Below the pieces are notes generated by a model that was not told the origin of the DNA, made no database searches, and was given only the letters and a program-made list of their open reading frames with translations. 8,396 nt of DNA from Paludibacteraceae bacterium (lineage in GTDB: Bacteria > Bacteroidota > Bacteroidia > Bacteroidales > Paludibacteraceae): contig JAFPLG010000051.1 in the NCBI GenBank assembly GCA_017402895.1, forward strand, positions 1-8,396. The letters are read 5' to 3'. The stretch's first letter is position 1; each line of letters opens with the position of its first letter. Below, one piece after another: positions 1-5,503 of the stretch. Made by a program: the position numbers and the translations under genes.

Positions 1-555
1 GAGACGACTCCCGTAGTGGTACGAACTGCATCGCCCACGTTGGGCAGTGCACCGTCAGCAACGAATACGACACCACGATACGGCATGAAACGACTGTCGT
101 ACCAGGTGCCCACTATGCGCCTACAAGAGATGACCGGCACGCCGGCTACGGGAGGTGCAGCTATGCACATACATACCACCAGTAGCGCCACGATGAAGAG
201 CGTCGGTGGCGGCGGAAACGGAATCTTCAGCACCGCCACCAACAGCGCCGGTCAGCAGAAGACCGGTCCCTCGTCGGCGTTGAGCTATACGGGGCCGATC
301 TATATCCCGATGATGAACAATGCCGTAACGGCTGTGGGGGCCAGCGCAGCAGAAGAGGTGGTGGAGCAGAAGATGGGCATAGCGGCTCGTCGCGCCACGA
401 TGACCGAAGACGGTGAGTATCCCGGTGGACGTCCCGATCCTATACCGGACGAGGATGACCCTGTTCCGGCAGGCGACGTAGCATGGGGATTGATGGCAAT
501 CCTCGCGCTCGCGTACGCGGGAACGTTATATTATAGAAGGCGTCGCGCCTATTAG
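1..555 (+). CDS. 3' end of an unrecognised surface/secreted protein with C-terminal membrane anchor (5' partial)
   Basis: The frame is open from the first base to a TAG at 553-555, giving 184 residues with no in-frame stop upstream, so the true start probably lies outside the window; a GTG at 16 is possible but unsupported. I do not recognise the family. The first ~130 residues are rich in Ser, Thr, Ala, Gly and Met with a glycine run, as in low-complexity exported proteins. Residues ~135-159 form an acidic, proline-rich linker ending PVPAGD. Residues 160-178 are a hydrophobic segment, followed by RRRRAY at the C-terminus. The order PxGD, membrane segment, basic tail resembles C-terminal anchor or sorting tails on many small Bacteroidales exported proteins (from memory, not searched). 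Inference: exported, held in a membrane by its C-terminus. It converges on aroB, with the stop codons overlapping. The N-terminus and any signal peptide are not visible. Confidence 0.6.
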   Translation, partial: ETTPVVVRTASPTLGSAPSATNTTPRYGMKRLSYQVPTMRLQEMTGTPATGGAAMHIHTTSSATMKSVGGGGNGIFSTATNSAGQQKTGPSSALSYTGPIYIPMMNNAVTAVGASAAEEVVEQKMGIAARRATMTEDGEYPGGRPDPIPDEDDPVPAGDVAWGLMAILALAYAGTLYYRRRRAY

Positions 556-1631
556 AGCGAGAAGAGATAATCCAGCGATTCGCGGATTTGATCGTCGGCA
601 ACATGCGAGCCGACAGCAGGACTACCGATATGCCGCAGTAGGGTGAAACTGATGCGACTGTCGGTATTCTTCTTATCATGACGCATGAGCGCGAGCAAGT
701 GGTCGTAGTCGCGGCACGAGAAGCCGATGGCACCATAGTGGTCCAGCATATAGCGACCGAGTTGCGTGACCGTCTCCGTGGGGAATCCCATAACGAGATG
801 ACTCAGGTAGAGCTCTGCGACCATTCCCCATAGCACACAATAACCGTGCGGACGGGGTTGCTTGCGCTCGATAAGGATGGATTCCAGAGCGTGACCCACT
901 GTGTGCCCAAGGTTGAGCGTGCGACGTGCGTCTTGCTCCTCGGGATCCTGTTCCACGACATATCGCTTGATTTCCATCGATCGGCTAAGAATGGCTCGGA
1001 ACTCCTCTTCCAGCGCTTCATCGGGTTGGCTGATATATTGCTCCAGGTCGAAAGCCAGCAGACGATTCCACTCGAGCGGACTGGCAATCATTGCATGCTT
1101 GATCATCTCGGCCCAACCGGACAGAAACTGCTCGGCGGGCAGGGTGCGCAAGAAGGGCAGCCAGATGATATTCTCCAGTGCGGGACGGAAGAGACCAATC
1201 TGGTTCTTCAGTCCGCCATAGTCGATGCCCGTCTTGCCGCCATCGGATGCATCAACGATAGAGAGTAGGGTAGTGGGGATGTTGATAAACGGGATGCCGC
1301 GCTGATAACACGAGACGGCAAATCCCGCCAGGTCGGTCACGACACCGCCGCCCAGCAGCAGGGCGATCGAACGACGCGTAGCGCCAGCCGACTGGAGATA
1401 GTCCCAGATGCGCTGAACCGTATTTAGGTTCTTATGCTCCTCGCCGGCAGGCAGAACGAGCGTGTGCTGGCGCAGGGTGTTCAGAAAGAGCGGGCCGAAA
1501 TCGGCAATCTGCTCGGTGAACAACGGCAGACTATGACGGGCTACGTTCTCGTCGGTAATTACAAACACCTGATCCTCGGGAAAGCGGGGCAGGATACGGT
1601 GCAACTCCAGAAAAATATCGTCGGTTATCAT
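552..1631 (-). CDS. aroB: 3-dehydroquinate synthase
   Basis: Cytoplasmic enzyme of the shikimate pathway; it converts DAHP to 3-dehydroquinate using NAD+ and a divalent metal, normally zinc. The protein has 359 residues, the usual length. The N-terminal nucleotide-binding half contains GGGVVTDLAGF at 94-104 and PTTLLSIVDASDGGKTG at 119-135, followed by KNQIGLF. The expected metal ligands are present: E175 in GWAEMIKHA, H243 in LGHTVGHALE and H262 in PHGYCVLWGM. The HGYCVLWGM stretch departs from the common HGEAVAIGM wording, but the ligand histidine is kept. The ATG at 1631 is chosen because the family-like sequence begins there and the likely promoter (-7 at 1654-1661) would start transcription downstream of the longer in-frame ATG at 1664. 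Its stop overlaps the preceding convergent gene by 4 bp. It diverges from the thioredoxin gene. Identification is secure. Confidence 0.96.
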   Translation of the reverse strand: MITDDIFLELHRILPRFPEDQVFVITDENVARHSLPLFTEQIADFGPLFLNTLRQHTLVLPAGEEHKNLNTVQRIWDYLQSAGATRRSIALLLGGGVVTDLAGFAVSCYQRGIPFINIPTTLLSIVDASDGGKTGIDYGGLKNQIGLFRPALENIIWLPFLRTLPAEQFLSGWAEMIKHAMIASPLEWNRLLAFDLEQYISQPDEALEEEFRAILSRSMEIKRYVVEQDPEEQDARRTLNLGHTVGHALESILIERKQPRPHGYCVLWGMVAELYLSHLVMGFPTETVTQLGRYMLDHYGAIGFSCRDYDHLLALMRHDKKNTDSRISFTLLRHIGSPAVGSHVADDQIRESLDYLFSL

Positions 1632-1653
1632 GCTCAAAATGCGTAAAACGGCG

Positions 1654-1685
1654 CAAAAATACAATTATTTTTGCATTTATGCAAA
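1654..1685 (-). promoter_or_regulatory. aroB promoter, Bacteroidota type
   Basis: On the minus strand, TTTG (1685-1682) is followed after 20 nt by TATTTTTG (1661-1654), matching the -33 TTTG / -7 TAnnTTTG consensus of Bacteroidota primary-sigma promoters. The start of transcription would fall near 1648, giving a leader of roughly 15-20 nt before the ATG at 1631. Read from sequence only. Confidence 0.65.
1670..1685. repeat. 7-2-7 palindrome holding both divergent -33 elements
   Basis: TTTGCAT and ATGCAAA form a perfect 7-bp inverted repeat around two T residues. The outer four bases of each arm are the -33 elements of the two divergent promoters. It could be an operator, or only the geometric consequence of two back-to-back promoters. 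Confidence 0.55.
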
Positions 1686-1701
1686 TTATTTCGTAACTTT
1701 G
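1670..1701 (+). promoter_or_regulatory. Promoter of the thioredoxin/SDR operon, Bacteroidota type
   Basis: TTTG (1670-1673) and TAACTTTG (1694-1701) are separated by 20 nt, a good match to the Bacteroidota -33/-7 consensus. Transcription would begin around 1706, leaving a leader of only about 15 nt before the ATG at 1721. A GGAG at 1713-1716 is a plausible ribosome-binding site. The element overlaps the divergent aroB promoter. Confidence 0.65.
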
Positions 1702-1720
1702 CGGCGTAAAATGGAGAATT

Positions 1721-2155
1721 ATGCGTAAAATGATGTTTTTATGCCTGCTGGCATGGCTGGTTGCGATGCCCGGCATGGCGGAAGTGAAATACCTGACAAC
1801 CGCTCAGTTCAAGGAGAACGTATTTGACTATACGAAGAATCGTGAGTGGAACTACGTAGGTAAGGTTCCGGCGATAATCGACTTCTATACGACGTGGTGC
1901 GGACCGTGCAAACGGTTGGCGCCTATCATGGAGACGCTGAGCGAGAAATACAAGGGCAAAGTGATGTTCTACAAGGTAGACACCGAGCGCGAACGTGAAC
2001 TGGCTGCGCTATTCAATATCTCGAGCATACCTCAGGTGCTCTATATCCCTAAATATGGCAAACCTCAGATCCTGGTGGGCCTGTATCCCCAGGACCAAAT
2101 CGAGGAAATCATCGAGCAGTTCTTGCTCAAACCAGCAGATAAAAAGAAGAAATAA
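1721..2155 (+). CDS. Exported thioredoxin-fold protein
   Basis: A 144-residue protein with a Sec-type signal peptide: basic MRKM start, hydrophobic core from F6, and a likely cut after MPGMA (residue 20). There is no lipobox cysteine at the cleavage site, so it is predicted to be soluble in the periplasm. The mature part is a single thioredoxin domain of normal size. The redox motif WCGPC is at 59-63, preceded by the strand AIIDFYTT. The cis-proline is P104 in SSIPQ. The C-terminus is a lysine-rich tail (KPADKKKK). The canonical CGPC pair implies thiol-disulfide exchange; whether it reduces or oxidises, and on what substrate, cannot be told. A GGAG four bases before the ATG and a good promoter support this start. 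Its TAA shares one base with the ATG of the next gene (TAATG), so the two are probably co-transcribed and translationally coupled. Confidence 0.92.
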   Translation: MRKMMFLCLLAWLVAMPGMAEVKYLTTAQFKENVFDYTKNREWNYVGKVPAIIDFYTTWCGPCKRLAPIMETLSEKYKGKVMFYKVDTERERELAALFNISSIPQVLYIPKYGKPQILVGLYPQDQIEEIIEQFLLKPADKKKK

Positions 2156-3747
2156 TGGCAAAAAAGAAGACTGTTGTATTTCTTACCGGCGCAACCGGTA
2201 CGATGGGTCATGCAGGTATGATGGAGATCCTGCGCTACCCGGATAACTACGAACTACGTATACTCGCTCGTCCGAGTCAGAAGAATAAGGATCTGTTGGC
2301 TCCGCTTCAGGCCCAATATCCCGCGCTCCATGTTATCTGGGGCGACTTGACCCGTTACGAGAACGTGCTGGAGGGCGTGAAAGGCGCAGACATCGTGCTG
2401 CACGTAGGCGGTATGGTGTCGCCGCAGGCCGATTACCGGCCAAAGGCCACGCTTCGCACCAATATCACGGCTGCGGAGAACGTGACGAAGGCCGTGCTGG
2501 CGCAGCCCGAGAAGAAACAACCCCGGGTGGTGTATGTCGGTTCGGTGGCCCAGATGGGCGACCGTCGCGAACCGCTCCACTGGGGACGTGCGGGCGATCC
2601 AATATGCGTGTCGGCTTACGACCACTACGGACTGACCAAGGCGCTGGCGGAGCGCATCATCACCAATTCGGGTATCAAGACATGGGCCAGCCTGCGCCAG
2701 TCGGGCATCCTCTATCCGGCAATCCTGAAGAACTACGACCCCATTATGTTCCACGTGCCGATTCGCGGTGTACTGGAGTGGGCTACCGTAGAAGACAGCG
2801 GCCGCCTGCTGGAGCGCGTATGTCGACCCGAAGTACCTGAAGAATTCTGGAAAAACTACTATAATATCGGTTCGGGAGCAGAATACCGCCTCTCGAACTA
2901 CGAGTTTGAGTGCCTGCTGCTGGAGGCAATAGGTTGCCCGAAGCCAGAGAAGATATTCAATGCCAACTGGTTTACGACCAGAAACTTTCACGGTATGTGG
3001 TATATCGACGGTGACCGGCTGGAGGAACTGCTCCATTTCCGCGCCAACGTGCCGATAAAGGAGTACTTTGCGCAGATGGCAAAGGCACAGTCGTTGCCCG
3101 GCGGCATCAAGTTCGCTGCCAAGACCCATATCGCTAAACTCTTCCCGCACTGTGTAAAAGCTGCGATGTGGTTTATGGCCAATAGCCAGGAGCATGGTAC
3201 GCAGTGGTGGGTAAAGAAGGCGAAAGGTGAAGGGACGAGTGGCGAAAAGGAAAAGGCTCGTAAGCGCATCGCTGCCTACTACGGTTCGCTGGAGGCATAT
3301 GAGGCGATTCCCGATTGGAAGCATATGGACCTGAGCCACAACAGCGAGACACCCGTGCTGATGGATCACGGCTATGATGAGCAGAAGCCGATGGACAAGT
3401 TGACGGTGACTGAGCTAAAGAAAGCGGCTAAGTTCCGCGGCGGAAAACTGGTGACCGAGAAGCCCAAAGCAAAGGGACTCGAGCTATGGGATGAGCAGTT
3501 GACATGGGAGGACGCTAACGGCAATCAGTTTGAAGCTACGCCGCGACTGATCCTGCTGGGCGGCCACTGGAGTCCGGCCGACATGCCGTATCCGTATGAA
3601 GGCGAACCCAAAGAAAAACAAGTTCCTTGGCACTGGGACCGCGTAGCAAAGCAAAATCCGTTCTTTGCACAACTCTGGAGTCCGCTGCACGACAAGGACG
3701 AAGATAATATTTACGGTCCGGAGATTTTTGAAGGTTGGGAAAAATAA
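2155..3747 (+). CDS. Extended SDR (NAD-dependent epimerase/dehydratase family) with long C-terminal extension
   Basis: A 530-residue protein, far longer than the ~300-350 residues of typical extended SDR enzymes. The N-terminal Rossmann domain has the nucleotide-binding TGATGTMG at 11-18 after a hydrophobic first strand, GD at 63-64 in the second half of the fold, and the catalytic set S130 (VYVGS), Y158 and K162 (YGLTK). NAD(P)-dependent redox or epimerase chemistry on a sugar-like or related substrate is therefore likely; the substrate is unknown. Residues ~300-400 look mostly helical and contain HGTQWW and YYGSLEAYEAIPDW. Residues ~421-476 (FRGGK, LTWED, GNQFEATPRLILLGGHWSPAD) resemble a zinc-ribbon/treble-clef domain in which the ligand positions are not Cys or His. 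There is no signal peptide, so it is cytoplasmic although coupled to an exported thioredoxin. The ATG overlaps the previous stop. The gene ends one base before the 29-bp repeats. Confidence 0.88.
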   Translation: MAKKKTVVFLTGATGTMGHAGMMEILRYPDNYELRILARPSQKNKDLLAPLQAQYPALHVIWGDLTRYENVLEGVKGADIVLHVGGMVSPQADYRPKATLRTNITAAENVTKAVLAQPEKKQPRVVYVGSVAQMGDRREPLHWGRAGDPICVSAYDHYGLTKALAERIITNSGIKTWASLRQSGILYPAILKNYDPIMFHVPIRGVLEWATVEDSGRLLERVCRPEVPEEFWKNYYNIGSGAEYRLSNYEFECLLLEAIGCPKPEKIFNANWFTTRNFHGMWYIDGDRLEELLHFRANVPIKEYFAQMAKAQSLPGGIKFAAKTHIAKLFPHCVKAAMWFMANSQEHGTQWWVKKAKGEGTSGEKEKARKRIAAYYGSLEAYEAIPDWKHMDLSHNSETPVLMDHGYDEQKPMDKLTVTELKKAAKFRGGKLVTEKPKAKGLELWDEQLTWEDANGNQFEATPRLILLGGHWSPADMPYPYEGEPKEKQVPWHWDRVAKQNPFFAQLWSPLHDKDEDNIYGPEIFEGWEK

Positions 3748-3748
3748 A

Positions 3749-3809
3749 GGCGAAGGGCTAAAGGTTATAGGCGAAAGCTGGGCGAAGGGCTAAAGGTTAT
3801 AGGCGAAAG
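3749..3809 (+). repeat. Two perfect 29-bp direct repeats (left end of cassette)
   Basis: The 29 bases at 3749-3777 are repeated without a mismatch at 3781-3809, separated by CTG (period 32). Each copy holds the core GGCTAAAGGTTA (3756-3767 and 3788-3799) between two GGCGAA motifs spaced 21 nt apart. The repeats fill almost all of the gap between the SDR stop and the next start codon. The same core recurs in inverted orientation at 4172-4204. Confidence 0.95.
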
Positions 3810-3813
3810 TGCT

Positions 3814-4188
3814 ATGGAGAAAACAAAGAATAGGTTTAAAAATTTAGTAGCTTACCAAGAAAGCAGGAAATTGGTTAAAGAGGTGTATGCGTTGATATGC
3901 AACTTTCCCCCGAATGAGAATTTTGCCCTCTCTGATCAATTGCGTAGAGCAGCTGTTTCTGTGCCGTCGAATATAGCAGAAGGCATGGGAAGGTATTCTG
4001 CAAAAGAACAAACTCACTTTTTAGAAATCGCATTTGGATCGCTTTTAGAAATAAGTGCACAGCTTGATATTGCTTGTGATTTGGGATATATTTCGATAAA
4101 AGAAAAAGAGAATGTTGACAAACAGATAGACGTGGTAGCATCCTTAATCTCCGGTTTGCGCAGCAAAAGATTAACCATTAGCCATTAA
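3814..4188 (+). CDS. Four-helix-bundle protein of the 23S rRNA intervening-sequence (S23/IVP) family
   Basis: The 124-residue protein matches the small four-helix-bundle family first known from open reading frames inside 23S rRNA intervening sequences. Family features are F8-x-x-L11-x-x-Y14 near the start, the signature SDQLRRAAVSVPSNIAEGMGR at ~40-60, and FLEIAFGSLLEISAQL at ~69-84, all as amphipathic helices. Length is normal and the gene appears intact. There is no rRNA gene here, so this is a stand-alone copy. Function of the family is not established; structural relatives include the Avd accessory protein of diversity-generating retroelements, but no reverse transcriptase or variable repeat is seen. 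Base composition and codon choice (AAA, TTT, TTA, ATA) differ sharply from its neighbours, suggesting transfer. The last residues, LTISH, and the stop are encoded inside the right-hand repeat. No promoter consensus is visible; only a weak GAAAG precedes the ATG. Confidence 0.93.
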   Translation: MEKTKNRFKNLVAYQESRKLVKEVYALICNFPPNENFALSDQLRRAAVSVPSNIAEGMGRYSAKEQTHFLEIAFGSLLEISAQLDIACDLGYISIKEKENVDKQIDVVASLISGLRSKRLTISH

Positions 4189-4208
4189 CCACTAACCGTT
4201 AGCCATTA
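4171..4208 (-). repeat. Right-end repeat pair, inverted relative to the left end
   Basis: TAACCATTAGCC (4172-4183) and TAACCGTTAGCC (4193-4204) lie 21 nt apart, each followed by ATTA. Read on the minus strand they are GGCTAATGGTTA and GGCTAACGGTTA, differing from the left-end core GGCTAAAGGTTA only at the seventh base. The repeat overlaps the 3' end of the four-helix-bundle gene and runs almost up to the helicase start codon. Confidence 0.9.
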
Positions 4209-4210
4209 TA

Positions 4211-5503
4211 ATGTTCTTCGACGAATTGGCATTATCGGATGAGGTCTTGGATGCATTGTGGGACATGCACTTCGACGAGTGCACCCCGGTGCAAGCCGAG
4301 ACGATACCGGTCATACTGGATGGACGCGATGTGATATCGTGCGCCCAGACGGGAACGGGCAAGACAGCGGCATATATCCTGCCGCTGCTGACCAACTTGG
4401 CCTATGACAACCACGATCCGAACAAACTGAATGCCATCATCATGGCGCCGACGCGCGAACTGGCGCAGCAGATCGACCAGCAGATGGAGGGCTTCGGTTT
4501 CTACGTGCCGTTCTCGTCCGTAGCTATATATGGCGGCAAGGACAACGGGGCTTGGGGAAACCAGGTGAGCGGATTGCAGAAAGGGGCTGATATCGTGATT
4601 GCTACGCCGGGCCGATTGCTGGCACAAATGAATATCTACGACGTCGATTTCTCCGGCGTGAAATACTTTATCCTGGATGAGGCGGACCGCATGCTGGACA
4701 TGGGATTCTACGACGACATCATGACGATTGTTCGTCGGCTGCCCCGTGACAGGCAGACGATTATGTTCTCCGCCACGATGCCGCCTAAGATACGGCAGAT
4801 GGCCAAGGCCATCATGCATCATCCTGTCGAGGTGCAGATAGCCGTCTCGCGTCCGCCGGAGACGATTCATCAGATGTGTGCACGACTGTTCGAGGCCCAG
4901 AAACCCGGCTTTGTGCAGTTGGCGCTGGAGGGACGCGACCTGAAGAAAGTGATCGTCTTTGCCGGCAAGAAACAGCGCGTCAAGGAACTGACCCGCACGC
5001 TGCGTACGCTCCGTATCGACGCTCGTGCGATGCATAGCGATCTGGAGCAGAGCGAACGCGACCAGGTGATGCTCGATTTCCGAAACGGCAAGATTGATGT
5101 GCTGGTGGCTACCGACGTGGTGTCGCGTGGAATAGACGTGACTGATGTGCCGCTGGTCATCAACTACGACGTGCCGCACGATCCAGAGGATTATGTGCAC
5201 CGTATCGGTCGAACTGCCCGCGCCGAGAATAGCGGCGAGGCCATCACGCTGGTGACGCCCGAAGATGCGCGCTACTGGAAGCGCATAGAGCTGTTTCTAA
5301 AGAAAGATATCGAACGACTGACCTTGCCCAACGCACTGGGCGATGCGCCTACAGATGACGTATACGCCACTCGTTCGGGTAGAGGTTGTTCTGGCGGTTC
5401 CCGACATTCTTCGCGAAACCGAGGGGGACACCCTCGTAAGTCAGGAGCAAAATTCCGAGGGGGACATTCTCGAGGTTCAAAGCCTCGGTCCGCAGGTAGC
5501 TGA
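4211..5503 (+). CDS. DEAD-box ATP-dependent RNA helicase
   Basis: ATP-dependent remodelling of RNA duplexes in the cytoplasm, probably in ribosome assembly or RNA decay; the exact role cannot be assigned. The full motif set is visible over 430 residues: Q motif around F21 and TPVQ 25-28, motif I AQTGTGKT 45-52, PTRELA 80-85, GG 108-109, TPGR 132-135, DEAD 156-159, SAT 187-189, VATDVVSRGIDV 299-310 and HRIGRTAR 330-337. The helicase core ends near residue 375. A basic Arg/Gly/Ser-rich tail (e.g. RNRGGHPRK, KFRGGHSRGSKPR) follows, a common RNA-binding addition in this family. The ATG lies directly after the right-hand repeat, with no Shine-Dalgarno sequence and no promoter consensus in the 22-nt gap. 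The last ~51 codons overlap the convergent methyltransferase gene. Confidence 0.96.
   Translation: MFFDELALSDEVLDALWDMHFDECTPVQAETIPVILDGRDVISCAQTGTGKTAAYILPLLTNLAYDNHDPNKLNAIIMAPTRELAQQIDQQMEGFGFYVPFSSVAIYGGKDNGAWGNQVSGLQKGADIVIATPGRLLAQMNIYDVDFSGVKYFILDEADRMLDMGFYDDIMTIVRRLPRDRQTIMFSATMPPKIRQMAKAIMHHPVEVQIAVSRPPETIHQMCARLFEAQKPGFVQLALEGRDLKKVIVFAGKKQRVKELTRTLRTLRIDARAMHSDLEQSERDQVMLDFRNGKIDVLVATDVVSRGIDVTDVPLVINYDVPHDPEDYVHRIGRTARAENSGEAITLVTPEDARYWKRIELFLKKDIERLTLPNALGDAPTDDVYATRSGRGCSGGSRHSSRNRGGHPRKSGAKFRGGHSRGSKPRSAGS

Larger units (their letters stand above)
3749..4208 (+). mobile_element. Putative small repeat-bounded cassette carrying a four-helix-bundle gene
   Basis: Three observations define this unit. 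First, both ends carry two copies of GGCTAANGGTTA, in opposite orientations. Second, the enclosed gene has about 38% G+C (142 of 375 bases by hand count), while flanking genes are clearly above 50%. Third, the unit sits between two unrelated genes with no spare sequence. The encoded family is known from intervening sequences inserted into 23S rRNA genes, so insertion is a reasonable history. No transposase and no convincing target-site duplication is visible, and mobility is inference only. Confidence 0.4.

Noticed and set aside
538..550. Hairpin AGGCG-TCG-CGCCT just beyond the aroB stop, possible terminator.
   Set aside because: Only 5 bp of stem and no T-tract in either direction; the bases also encode the Arg-rich end of gene 1.
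1632..1664. Longer aroB start at 1664 adding 11 residues (MYFCAVLRILS).
   Set aside because: The -7 element at 1654-1661 lies inside this extension, and the added residues do not resemble the family N-terminus.
1711..1728. Five-codon upstream reading frame (ATG GAG AAT TAT GCG TAA) overlapping the thioredoxin start.
   Set aside because: It would begin only a few bases from the predicted transcription start and contains the likely ribosome-binding site; probably chance.
2254..3369. Long minus-strand open frame (371 codons) opposite the SDR gene; similar long frames opposite the helicase and on the plus strand opposite the methyltransferase.
   Set aside because: No recognisable domains, low-complexity His/Arg/Leu composition typical of antisense shadows in G+C-rich genes; the opposite strand encodes clear families.
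3814..4188. Diversity-generating retroelement, because the four-helix-bundle protein is related to Avd.
   Set aside because: No reverse transcriptase, template repeat or variable repeat is visible in the window.
3749..4208. CRISPR array at the repeats.
   Set aside because: Only two copies per side, a 3-nt spacer on the left and no cas gene.
3744..4211. ATAA at 3744-3747 and 4208-4211 as a target-site duplication of the cassette.
   Set aside because: Four A/T bases next to A/T-rich ends are expected by chance; the exact ends are not defined.
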